Source: JAULUH01 sp032111745 (GTDB lineage Bacteria; Chloroflexota; Anaerolineae; JAAEKA01). Taken from it: a stretch of 41,372 nt of DNA. Numbering within the stretch: position 1 is the stretch's first letter; every line of letters starts with the position of its first letter. The translations under genes were made by a program, and so were the position numbers. Below the pieces are notes generated by a model, which did not search any database, was not told where the DNA came from, and saw only the letters and a list, made by a program, of their open reading frames with translations. The stretch is from contig JAULUH010000015.1 of assembly GCA_032111745.1 (NCBI GenBank), positions 1 to 41,372 of the forward strand, in the 5' to 3' direction. Positions 23,899 to 31,900 of this stretch are shown here, in pieces.

Positions 23899-24561
23899 AT
23901 GGCCCAGATACAGCGCCTGCGCTTGACCTATAGCAAGGGAGAAGCTCTCCGGTACGTTGGCCACCTTGACTTTGTGCGGGCCTGGGAGCGCGTTTTGCGG
24001 CGTGCCGGCGTGCCCCTGGCCTACTCGGAGGGTTTCAACCCCCAGCCCAAGCTACAATTCGCCTCAGCGCTACCCGTGGGAGCCACCGGAAGGCACGAGC
24101 TGGTCGATGTGATTCTTTCCGAGCCCATGGCACCATCGGCCTTCCTCGAGCATGTGCGGCCTCAACTGCCCACAGACCTGGCCCTGCTGGCGGCCGAAGA
24201 GGTACCGCTCAAGGCCACGGCCTTACAGGCTCTTATGCTGTCCAGCACCTGGGAGTTGGACGTCGAATCTGATCTGAGCGGCGACGATCTGAGTGACCGT
24301 GTCGACGAGCTACTGGCGCAGGACAGCCTCCCGCGCAGTCGCCAGCGCAAGGGCCGGAGTGCGGCCTACGATCTGCGCCCCCTTGTCTTGGGGCTGCAGT
24401 ACCAGGGTCAGCCCGCACCCGGATGGCATAGGCTGGCGCTCCACCTGCGCAGTACACCCACCGCCTCCGGTCGGCCTGACGAGGTATTGGCAGCCCTCCA
24501 GCTAGGGCATTGCCTGGCCCGCATCGAACGGATAGCCTGCCAGTATGCTGCAGACAGGTGA
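23899..24561 (+). CDS. DUF2344 / radical-SAM-linked protein
   Basis: 220 aa. RLRLTYSKGEALRYVGHLDFVRAWERVLRRAGVPLAYSEGFNPQPKLQFASALPVG is the hallmark of the TIGR03936 (DUF2344) family: the RY-GHLD and SEGFNP-P motifs. These proteins usually sit next to, or are fused to, a radical-SAM protein and lie upstream of rplU-rpmA; here the radical-SAM partner is missing from the window, replaced by surE. The function is unknown; roles near tRNA or ribosome modification are often guessed from gene order. A bulged hairpin (23820-23841) precedes the gene. Confidence 0.88.
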   Translation: MAQIQRLRLTYSKGEALRYVGHLDFVRAWERVLRRAGVPLAYSEGFNPQPKLQFASALPVGATGRHELVDVILSEPMAPSAFLEHVRPQLPTDLALLAAEEVPLKATALQALMLSSTWELDVESDLSGDDLSDRVDELLAQDSLPRSRQRKGRSAAYDLRPLVLGLQYQGQPAPGWHRLALHLRSTPTASGRPDEVLAALQLGHCLARIERIACQYAADR

Positions 24562-24570
24562 AGACCGCGG

Positions 24571-24604
24571 GTCGTAGACACGCAAGATTTTGCGTCTCTA
24601 CGAC
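24571..24604. repeat. 34-bp near-perfect palindrome (REP/MITE-like) before rplU
   Basis: Arms GTCGTAGA and TCTACGAC enclose ACGCAA and TTGCGT with one C-C mismatch and a 4-base loop. It is followed immediately by the rplU -35 hexamer. No T run, so not a normal terminator. Similar GTAGAGACG-type palindromes occur in many copies in some bacterial genomes (recalled knowledge); only one copy is in this window. Confidence 0.7.
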
Positions 24605-24632
24605 TTGACAGGATGGACCTTTGGGGTATAAT
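24605..24632 (+). promoter_or_regulatory. promoter of the rplU-rpmA-rpmE-tdk operon
   Basis: TTGACA (24605-24610), 16-base spacer, perfect TATAAT (24627-24632). Strongest plus-strand promoter in the window, suited to ribosomal proteins. The leader to the rplU ATG is about 118 bases. Confidence 0.85.
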
Positions 24633-24645
24633 GGATTGTCAGCCG

Positions 24646-24674
24646 CCAGGCCAGCTTTGCATGGCCTGGTTTTT
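24646..24674 (+). terminator. attenuator-like terminator in the rplU leader
   Basis: CCAGGCC (24646-24652), 10-base loop, GGCCTGG (24663-24669), then TTTTT. It lies between promoter and start codon, only about 7 bases after the expected start of transcription, so it may work as an attenuator (possibly ribosomal-protein feedback). Confidence 0.5.
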
Positions 24675-24755
24675 GTGCGGAAAATCACCCTCGCCGGCGC
24701 CGCTTGCCAAGCTCCGCGTTGCGGACGCGACGTCAGGAAGGAGAACAAAACCAAG

Positions 24756-25070
24756 ATGTATGCTGTAGTCGAAACAGGTGGCAAACAGTACCGGGTAGCC
24801 CCTGGCGATTGGCTGGAGGTCGAGAAGCTGGCCGGTGAGGTTGGCGATACGATCATGCTGGACCGGGTCCTGCTGGTACACGACGGTGCCGAGCTACACA
24901 TCGGCCGACCCCTGGTGAGAGGCGCCGCAGTCAAAGCTACCATCCGGGCCCAACACAAGGGCCCGAAAGTTATTGTGTTCAAATACCGGCCCAAGCAGCG
25001 CTATCGCCGCAAGCGCGGCCATCGCCAGCTGCTGACCCGTCTTCACATCGACGCTATCGAGACCGCGTGA
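24756..25070 (+). CDS. rplU: 50S ribosomal protein L21
   Basis: 104 aa, start at MYAVVETGGKQYRV with AAGGAG upstream; the frame is open further upstream but that is the untranslated leader. KQYRVAPGDWLEVEKLAGEVGD, the GRPLV strand and the basic VFKYRPKQRYRRKRGHRQ segment near residues 70-90 are typical L21, which binds 23S rRNA and is needed for 50S assembly. Length is standard. First gene of the ribosomal-protein operon; rpmA follows after 59 bases. Confidence 0.97.
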   Translation: MYAVVETGGKQYRVAPGDWLEVEKLAGEVGDTIMLDRVLLVHDGAELHIGRPLVRGAAVKATIRAQHKGPKVIVFKYRPKQRYRRKRGHRQLLTRLHIDAIETA

Positions 25071-25129
25071 GGCGCGAGGATCGGACCCCGATAAAGCAAA
25101 GCGTGTTGATCTGAGTAAGGAGATTGATC

Positions 25130-25393
25130 ATGGCACATAAGAAAGGTGGCGGCAGCAGCCGCAACGGACGCGATAGCGAGAGCAAGCGCCTGGGCGTCAA
25201 GCGCTTCGATGGCCAGTTAGTCAGCGCCGGCTCGATCTTGGTCCGCCAGCGCGGCACGAAGTTCCTGCCCGGCAACAACACCGGCCTGGGCCGCGATTTC
25301 ACCATCTTCGCCACCACAGACGGCTATGTGAAATTCGAGAACGTCCGGCGGGACAAGAAGCGGATCAGCGTCTATCCTGAGGCCGCGGCCTAG
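25130..25393 (+). CDS. rpmA: 50S ribosomal protein L27
   Basis: 87 aa, start MAHKKGGGSSRNGRDS with AAGGAG 8 bases upstream. The N-terminal tail that reaches the peptidyl-transferase centre begins directly at MAHKKGG, so no Prp-type protease cleavage of an N-terminal extension is needed (unlike in Firmicutes). GSILVRQRGTKFLPGNNTGLGRDFTIFA is diagnostic. Followed by rpmE after 18 bases; the usual third gene obgE is absent. Confidence 0.97.
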   Translation: MAHKKGGGSSRNGRDSESKRLGVKRFDGQLVSAGSILVRQRGTKFLPGNNTGLGRDFTIFATTDGYVKFENVRRDKKRISVYPEAAA

Positions 25394-25411
25394 CCCAAGC
25401 GAAGGTTGATC

Positions 25412-26116
25412 ATGAAGGAAAACATCCATCCGGTGTATTATGCGGATGCCCAGGTGATCTGCGCCTGCGGCAACACCTGGACCACAGGATCCACCCAGAA
25501 GACGATCCGCACGGACGTCTGCTCGGTGTGCCATCCGTTCTTCACCGGCGAGCAGCGTATCGTAGACACAGCCGGCCAGGTGGATCGCTTCATGCGCCGC
25601 CTGCAGCAGCGTGAGGACGTCCTGGGTCAGACCCAGGTTCAGCGCGCCGCCGAGGAGGCAGCCAAGAAGGCCGCCGCCAAGGCACGGGCCCGGGGTGAGA
25701 GCACCCAGAAGGCCCGCAAGTTGGCCGAGAAGGCTGCCGAGGAAGTCCTGGCCGAAAGCTCCAAAGGTGAGGTGGCGCCGGCCCTGGCCAAAGCCATTGC
25801 CGCTGAGGCCATGGCTGCGCCCGCCGAGGCCGCGGAACCCGAGGCTACTGAGGCCACTGAAGCCATCGAGGCCGTTGAGGCCACGGAGGCCATCGAGGCT
25901 GTTGAGGCCACTGAGGTCATCGAGACCGTTGAGGCCACTGAAGCCACCGAGGCTGTTGAGGCCATCGAGGCTGTTGAGGCCACTGAGGTCATCGAGGCTG
26001 TTGAGGCCACTGAGGTCATCGAGGCTGTTGAGGCCACGGAGGTCATCGAGACCGTTGAGGCCACGGAAGCCACCGAGGCCGAATCCGAGGTGGCCGCAGA
26101 GGCCGAAGAGAAGTAG
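25412..26116 (+). CDS. rpmE: 50S ribosomal protein L31 with long repetitive C-terminal extension
   Basis: 234 aa, whereas L31 is normally 65-90. Residues 1-70 are ordinary zinc-binding (C+) L31: MKENIHPVYYADAQV, Cys16 and Cys18 in ICACGNTW, and DVCSVCHPFFTG supplying two more cysteines. Residues about 75-125 are Ala/Lys/Arg/Glu-rich and probably helical. Residues 144-224 are 27 consecutive tripeptides each beginning with Glu (EAT, EAI, EAV, EVI, ETV), a strongly acidic tail. The frame is intact and stays open across the repeat, which argues for selection or recent expansion. The operon order rpmE-tdk resembles that of Firmicutes. Confidence 0.93.
   Translation: MKENIHPVYYADAQVICACGNTWTTGSTQKTIRTDVCSVCHPFFTGEQRIVDTAGQVDRFMRRLQQREDVLGQTQVQRAAEEAAKKAAAKARARGESTQKARKLAEKAAEEVLAESSKGEVAPALAKAIAAEAMAAPAEAAEPEATEATEAIEAVEATEAIEAVEATEVIETVEATEATEAVEAIEAVEATEVIEAVEATEVIEAVEATEVIETVEATEATEAESEVAAEAEEK
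25841..26083 (+). repeat. tandem 9-bp repeat (27 units) within rpmE
   Basis: Each unit is a GAG/GAA codon plus two codons for Ala, Thr, Val or Ile. Higher-order 27-base units such as GAGGCCACTGAGGTCATC plus GAGGCTGTT recur nearly unchanged, so the array probably grew by slippage or unequal crossover and copy number may vary between strains. Confidence 0.9.
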
Positions 26117-26146
26117 GCAGTATCGCTGCTACCGCGTAGTAACACA

Positions 26147-26174
26147 GGGGCAGAACTGGTTTCTGCCCCTTTTT
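26147..26174 (+). terminator. intrinsic terminator after rpmE
   Basis: GGGGCAGAA (26147-26155), 5-base loop, TTCTGCCCC (26161-26169), TTTTT. A textbook terminator; tdk starts only 23 bases later, so tdk needs read-through. Confidence 0.9.
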
Positions 26175-26196
26175 GTTGGCCGGAGGAGGCGTCCCC

Positions 26197-26775
26197 ATGC
26201 CCATCTTTCAGCCCCGCGGCGGCTGGATCGAAGTCATCTGTGGCAGTATGTTCTGTGGCAAGACGGAGGAGCTCCTGCGCCGGGTGCGCCGGGCCGTCAT
26301 TGCCCGTCAGCAGATTCAGGTGTTCAAGCCCGCCATCGACCATCGCTATGGCCTCGCCCGCGTTGCCTCCCATAACGGCCTGGCCTGGGAGAGCGAGGCG
26401 GTCCACAGCTCCCACGAGATCCTGGAGCGGATCCGGCCCGAGACCACAATGGTTGCCATCGACGAGGTGCAGTTCTTCGACGATGGGATCGCTGCCGTGT
26501 GCGACCAGCTGGCCCACCGCGGCCTGCGGGTGATCTGCGCCGGGCTGGACCTGGATTTCCGCGGCGAGCCCTTTGGCCCCATGCCCTGCCTGATGGCCCA
26601 GGCCGAGCGGGTAGACAAGCTACATGCCATCTGCGTCGTGTGCGGTGCGGCCGCCAGCCGCACCCAACGCCTCATCGACGGCCAACCGGCCAGATACGAC
26701 GATCCAGTCATCGTCATTGGCGCTGCCGAGGCCTACGAGGCGCGCTGCCGCAACTGCCACCAGGTGCGCCGCTAG
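26197..26775 (+). CDS. tdk: thymidine kinase (type II)
   Basis: 192 aa, start MPIFQPRGGW with GGAGG upstream. P-loop CGSMFCGKTEEL (residues 15-26; the usual Ser of MFSGKS is Cys), catalytic Glu in VAIDEVQFFD (about residue 90), the lasso-loop zinc site with CVVCG and CRNC pairs. Phosphorylates thymidine for salvage with ATP. It lies directly behind the rpmE terminator and has no visible promoter, so expression probably depends on read-through. Its 3' end is 4 bases from the converging rluD gene. Confidence 0.95.
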   Translation: MPIFQPRGGWIEVICGSMFCGKTEELLRRVRRAVIARQQIQVFKPAIDHRYGLARVASHNGLAWESEAVHSSHEILERIRPETTMVAIDEVQFFDDGIAAVCDQLAHRGLRVICAGLDLDFRGEPFGPMPCLMAQAERVDKLHAICVVCGAAASRTQRLIDGQPARYDDPVIVIGAAEAYEARCRNCHQVRR

Positions 26776-26779
26776 CCAG

Positions 26780-27733
26780 CTAGCTGAGCGGGGCCAGGGA
26801 ATCCAACACAGCCTGCAGGTCCTCAGGCAGCGGAGACTCCACCTCGACAATCTCCCCCGTGGTGGGCTGTGAAAATCGTAGCCGGCTGGCGTGCAGAAAC
26901 TGGCGGGGGCAACGAATGCGCTGGCGGCGGCGGCCGTAAACCCGGTCTCCCACGACCGGGTGCTTGATGAAGGCCAGGTGCACACGGATCTGGTGGGTGC
27001 GGCCAGTCAACAACTGGAGCTCTAACAGGGTGTACTCGAGGCGCTGTGCGCTGGCTTTGGCCAGGTAGTGGCCCAGCACGCCAAAGGTGCTGACCGCCGC
27101 CCGCCCCCCCCGCTGCGCTGGCACCACCGCCATCCGTTTCCGCATGGCAGGATCGCGCGCGATGGGAGCCTCGATGCGGCCCTCCAGGGTCTCCACCAAC
27201 CCCTCCACCAGAGCCACGTAGGTCTTCTGCACCCGCCGCGTCTTGAACTGCTTCTGCAACGCCTCGTGCGCAGCCAGGGTCCTGGCCACCACCATCAGCC
27301 CTGATGTATCCCTGTCCAGCCGGTGCACGATGCCCGCCCGCTCAGCGCCTCCCACCTCGGCCAACCTCGGATCCCAGGCCAGCAAGGCGTTGACCAGCGT
27401 GCCCTGCCTGTGGCCGGGCGCCGGGTGCACCACCATGCCCGCCGGCTTGTCCACTACCAACAGGTCCGCGTCCTCATACCCGATGCTGAGGGGAATGGGC
27501 TCCGCCAGCACCACGGGCTCCACGGCCGGCGGCCGCCATAGCACCACGACATCGTGGGCGGCTACCCGGTGGCTGGCCTTGACCGGCCGGCCGTTAACCG
27601 TCACGCGCCCCTCCCCGATCCAGCGTTGCACGTCGCCGCGCGTGACATCGGCCAGCGCGCCGGTGAGAACCCGGTCCACCCTCTCGCCCCCGCGCTCGAT
27701 GGTCAGGGTGATCTCCTGCTCAGGCTGGCTCAT
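26780..27733 (-). CDS. rluD: RluD-family 23S rRNA pseudouridine synthase
   Basis: 317 aa. An S4 RNA-binding domain (about residues 16-65: RVDRVLTGALADVTRGDVQRWIGEGRVTVNG) precedes the RluA-type catalytic domain: YEDADLLVVDKPAGMVVHPAPGH, GIVHRLDRDTSGLMVVA with catalytic Asp140, and LLTGRTHQIRVHL. It isomerises specific uridines, in RluD of helix 69 of 23S rRNA. It is the third gene of a dksA-like, lspA, rluD run, 33 bases after lspA, an order common in many bacteria. The exact target site cannot be told from RluC-like paralogues by eye. Confidence 0.93.
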   Translation of the reverse strand: MSQPEQEITLTIERGGERVDRVLTGALADVTRGDVQRWIGEGRVTVNGRPVKASHRVAAHDVVVLWRPPAVEPVVLAEPIPLSIGYEDADLLVVDKPAGMVVHPAPGHRQGTLVNALLAWDPRLAEVGGAERAGIVHRLDRDTSGLMVVARTLAAHEALQKQFKTRRVQKTYVALVEGLVETLEGRIEAPIARDPAMRKRMAVVPAQRGGRAAVSTFGVLGHYLAKASAQRLEYTLLELQLLTGRTHQIRVHLAFIKHPVVGDRVYGRRRQRIRCPRQFLHASRLRFSQPTTGEIVEVESPLPEDLQAVLDSLAPLS

Positions 27734-27766
27734 CGTCGACCTCGCGCTCGGTTGGAAATGGGAGAA

Positions 27767-28285
27767 TCAGGCCCGCTGCTCTTCCGCGCTACCCTCGGCC
27801 GGTGCCTTGGTGGGATTTTCGTCCTTCTGCATGAGCAGCAACAGGGCCATCAGGCCGACCCCGGTGACGATGGCCATGTCGGCAATGTTGAAGGCGGGCC
27901 AGAAGTGGAAGAAGATGAAGTCGGTCACGTGGCCCTGGCGCACCCGATCGATCATGTTGCCCAGGGCACCCCCCAGCTGTAGCCCCAGCGCCAGCTGCAC
28001 CAGGAACTGGTCGCGCGGGAGATAGCGCATGTAGATTACGATCGCCACGGCTACGGCGATGCCAATGGCCACGAACAGGATGCTCTGGCCCTGCAACAGG
28101 CCAAAGGCCGCCCCGGTGTTGGTGAAGTGGGTAATGGTAAAGAAGTTCACCAGGCTGGGGAACGGCACCAGGGACTCGCCAATGGGCAGGTTGCCCTCGA
28201 TCCAGCGCTTGCTGAGCTGGTCCAGCAGAATGACGATTGCCGCCGTGCCGAATATGACCCAGCCGGGCCTGAGACGACGATTCAT
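27767..28285 (-). CDS. lspA: lipoprotein signal peptidase II
   Basis: 172 aa. Four hydrophobic helices and the conserved motifs ITHFTNTGAAFG (residues 51-62), GNMIDRVRQGHVTDFI (109-124, catalytic Asp113) and FNIADMAI (132-139, catalytic Asp136). An integral-membrane aspartyl protease that removes the signal peptide of diacylated prolipoproteins before the lipobox Cys; one client candidate, a lipobox protein, lies at 35414-36610. The C-terminal tail is charged and somewhat longer than usual. It lies between the dksA-like gene and rluD. Confidence 0.96.
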   Translation of the reverse strand: MNRRLRPGWVIFGTAAIVILLDQLSKRWIEGNLPIGESLVPFPSLVNFFTITHFTNTGAAFGLLQGQSILFVAIGIAVAVAIVIYMRYLPRDQFLVQLALGLQLGGALGNMIDRVRQGHVTDFIFFHFWPAFNIADMAIVTGVGLMALLLLMQKDENPTKAPAEGSAEEQRA

Positions 28286-28364
28286 AGGGTCAGTTGCTCA
28301 CCCAACGCATGGCCCGCCACGGGCCAGAACTCGTCCGCACCAAAGCACTTCTTGACCGAATGGT

Positions 28365-28730
28365 CTAGGAACGACGGCCGCCGTTAGAGGAAGTCTCCAA
28401 CCGCGTCTGGCAGCGGATGCACAGTGCCGCGTATGGAATCGCCTTCAGCCGGGCGTAGTCGATCTCCTCGCTGCAACGCTCGCAGACCCCGTAGGTGCCC
28501 TTGTCCATGCGAGCCAGTGCCCGCTGGACCTGGTCCAGCAGCGCCTGCTCATTGCGATGCAGCGCCAGGCTGGCCGCCTGGTCAAAAGCTTCGGTGCCAT
28601 CGTCGGCCATGTGATTGCCCAGGCCGGGCTTCTTCTGGCGGGCGACGACCTCGTAGTGGCTGATGATTTCCAGGAGCTCCGCCTGCTCAGCCTCCAGGCG
28701 TCTACGTAAGCGCTCCGTATCCTTGGTCAT
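28365..28730 (-). CDS. TraR/DksA-type zinc-finger protein
   Basis: 121 aa. An N-terminal coiled-coil (residues 3-78, heptad-like Leu/Glu pattern) and the DksA zinc finger YGVCERCSEEI with Cys83 and Cys86, RLKAIPYAALCIRCQ with Cys104 and Cys107. DksA-type proteins insert the coiled coil into the secondary channel of RNA polymerase and modulate initiation, usually with ppGpp; the acidic pair at the coiled-coil tip is represented by MADDGTE (41-47). Shorter than E. coli DksA (151 aa), like Firmicutes YteA/YocK types. First gene of the operon with lspA and rluD. Confidence 0.88.
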   Translation of the reverse strand: MTKDTERLRRRLEAEQAELLEIISHYEVVARQKKPGLGNHMADDGTEAFDQAASLALHRNEQALLDQVQRALARMDKGTYGVCERCSEEIDYARLKAIPYAALCIRCQTRLETSSNGGRRS

Positions 28731-28855
28731 TTTCGGCCTTCCTCACCGTGGAATGAGCCAGGGTGGAGGCGGGTGCCCCTTACCCTGCTGCACGAACTCT
28801 GTGATGATTGCCCTGGCCGAGCGTGACCGGCGATAAACAACTACCAATCAGCGCT

Positions 28856-28883
28856 ATTGTACCGTAAACCGGGAAATTGGCAA
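28856..28883 (-). promoter_or_regulatory. promoter of the dksA-like/lspA/rluD operon
   Basis: Minus-strand TTGCCA (28883-28878), 16-base spacer, TACAAT (28861-28856). Leader of about 120 bases. Confidence 0.65.
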
Positions 28884-28969
28884 GCGCCTGGCCCCTCCCG
28901 GAGCTCAACAATCTGGCAATCGCCGGCCAATCGCCGGTTTCGTAACAGGTTTGCGCCTGCTGGCGACTG

Positions 28970-31900
28970 CTAGGCTACCCGTAGCACGCCAAGGGTGATC
29001 TCGGTCCCATCCACCTCACCGCGCTCCACGTAGGCACCTTCGGCCGGATCAGACTCTTCCAGCGACAGGCTCAGGGTCTCGTCCTGTACATAGCGCACCA
29101 TGGCGGCAATGGCCGCAGCCAGCTCGCCATCCCCGGCCCGGTAGGTGGTATGGATACGATCACTCAGCTCGAAGCCCGCATCCTTACGCATCTGCTGCAC
29201 GCGGCGCACGACCTCCCGGGCCAGGCCCTCGGCCTTCAACTCGGGGCTGATGGTGGTGTTGAGGGCCACCACGATACCCCGCTGCGGATCGTTGGTGACC
29301 TGGAACCCGGGCAGGGGCTCGGCCTGTACCAGGATGTCCTCAGGTGCCAGCTGGACGGGCTGGCCATGTACGGCTACGACGACCGGCTGGCCGGCTGCCA
29401 CTGCGGCTGCCACGCCGTGCGGATTTGCCGCGCTCAGCCCCTGGCGCACGGCCGGGAAGTCCTTGCCAAAACGCGGGCCCAGGGTTCTGTTCACCGGCAA
29501 GATGCGGTAGGTGACCAGCTCGGCCTCGCCTTCGGCCAGCTCCACATTCTTGACATTCAGCTCCTCGGCGATGACGTCGGCGAAGCGCGCCAGGCTGCTG
29601 GCCTTTCCTGCCGCCACCACCTTGATACCAGCCAGCGGCTGCCGCACTTTGATGTTGGCCGCCACCCGGTCGGCATGGCCCAGGCTCACCACCGCCCGGG
29701 CCAGGTCCATGTCGGCCAGAAGGGCCGGATCCACCAGCGCATGGTCAGCCTGGAGCCACGCGGTGTGGTGCACGCTCTCAGGTGCGGTGGCATCGATGCT
29801 GCGCACCAGGTTCTGGTATATAGCCTCGGACAGGAAGGGCACCATGGGAGCCAGGACTCGGGCAAAGGTCACCAGCACATAGTACAGGGTATCCAGTGCC
29901 GCCTCGTCGCCCTCCCAGAACCGTCGCCGGCTGCGGCGCACGTACCAGTTGCTCAGGTCATCCAGAAAGACCTCACAGGCCACGGTCGCACTCTCGGCGT
30001 CATACTGCGCCAGGCCTTCCGTGACCCCCTGCATCAGCTGCTGGAGGCGACCGGTGATCCAACGATCCAGCAGGCCGTCCACAGGTTGCTCATTGCCGGC
30101 CGCCTGCCAGGCCTGCCACTTACCCACCCCACTCCACGCAGGGGCAAGGTTGGCGTAGGTCACGAAGAAGCTATATACGTTCCACAGTGGAATGTGAAAG
30201 CGCCGCCGGGTCTCGTCGGCACGATGATAGCCAAACAGGAGGTTGGCCTCCGGCTTATGGTCGAGGAACATCCAGCGCATGACGTCCACGCCGATCCTCT
30301 CGGCCCCTTCGTGGAAGTCGATGGCATTGCCCCAGCTCTTGTGCATAGCCCGGCCATCCTCGCCGACCAGGGTGGCATAGCTAAACACGTTCAAGAAGGG
30401 CGGCTGGCGCTCCATCACCGTGCCCATGGCCAGCAGGCTGTAGAACCAGTTGCGAAACTGCCCGGGGAAGCTCTCGGAAATCCAGTCGGCCGGGAACCAG
30501 TGGCGCCAGGTCTCCGGGTCCGTGCGGTACCCCAACGTGCTGAAGGGCACGATGCCAGCGTCGAGCCATGGGTTGCCCACGTCGGCGATGCGGCTGGCCC
30601 GGGCACCGCACTGCGGACAGGCGATCTTCACGGCGTCGATGTAGGGCCGGTGCGGCGTGTGGCCGTCGAACACTTCCCACCCATGCACCGCCCTTTCCTC
30701 CAGCTCTGCGCGCGAGCCCACCACGTGAAAATGGCCGCACTCCGAGTTCTCGCAGATCCAGATGGGCAGGGCCAGGCCCCAGTAGCGCTTCTTGCTGATC
30801 ATCCAATCGTGCATGTTGCGCAGCCAGTCCAGCTCGCGCTCGTAGCCGAAGGAGGGGATCCAGCGGATCTGGTCCACGACCTCCATGATCTGGTAGCGCA
30901 GGCTGCGATCCACTTCTTCCTTGGTCAGGTCCTGGCGCGGCCGGTCGTAGACCTCGCCCATGCTGATGAACCACTCGTCGACCAGGCGAAACACCAGCTC
31001 CTGCTTGCAACGCCAGCAGGTGGGATACCGATGGGTGTAGTCCTCCAGGCGATAGACACGGCCCTTGGCCGTCAAGTCGTCGAAGATCGGCACAGCGACC
31101 TCGTGGACGCGGCGGCCCGTCAACCAGGCAAAGCCGTCCAGGTATACCCCATTCTCGTCCAGGGGTGCCACCACCGGCAGCCCTTGCTGCTTACTGAGCT
31201 GGAAGTCCTCGGCGCCGCAGCCCGGAGCAATGTGCACGATGCCGGTGCCCTCCTCTTCCCCCACATCCTTCCAGCCGATCACCTGGTGCTGGTAGTTACC
31301 GGCCTTGAAGGCCTGCTGTACCGCGGGCAGCTCGTCGAAGGGGCCGGCATAGCGCCAGCCCAACAGGTCAGAGCCCTTCAACTCCGCCAATACCTCCAAC
31401 TTGCCAGGCATGGCGCGCTTGAGGCTGCCCCTGGACAGGTAAACCACCCAGTCGTCCTGCCGGACCTTGACGTAGCTCAGCTCCGGCCCCACGGCCGCCG
31501 CCACGTTGCTGGTCAGGGTCCAGGGCGTGGTGGTCCACACTAGCATTGCCTCAGGCAGGCCCGTCTCCATGTCCACGCGCGGCGCGCCCTGTTCGTCTAC
31601 CAGCGGGAAGCGCACATAGATGGAGGTATGGGTCAGCTCCTCGTAGCCATCCGTGACGATCTCATGCTGGCTGATCCCGGTGCCGCAACGTGCGCACCAT
31701 GGCATGACGTCGGTGCCCTGGTAGAGCCAGCCGCGCTCCCAACATCTCTTGAGGAAGCTCCAGATCTGGTAGTTGTTCTCATCGGAGAAGGTGAAGTAGG
31801 AACCGCCCAACTGGGGGAGGCCAAGCTGCCCCACGATCTGTTCCACCGTGCCCGTAACCGGCCCCTGGGGACCCTCGACCGTGATCACCTGCTCAGGGTC

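Noticed and set aside
25639..26517. Minus-strand open frame across the L31 repeat with Ser-Val-Ala-Ser repeats
   Set aside because: It is the reverse reading of the Glu-x-x repeat and overlaps both rpmE and tdk; the repeat structure makes an artificial open frame.
29150..31543. 797-codon open frame on the plus strand inside ileS
   Set aside because: It is wholly antisense to a strongly conserved synthetase and has no family features.
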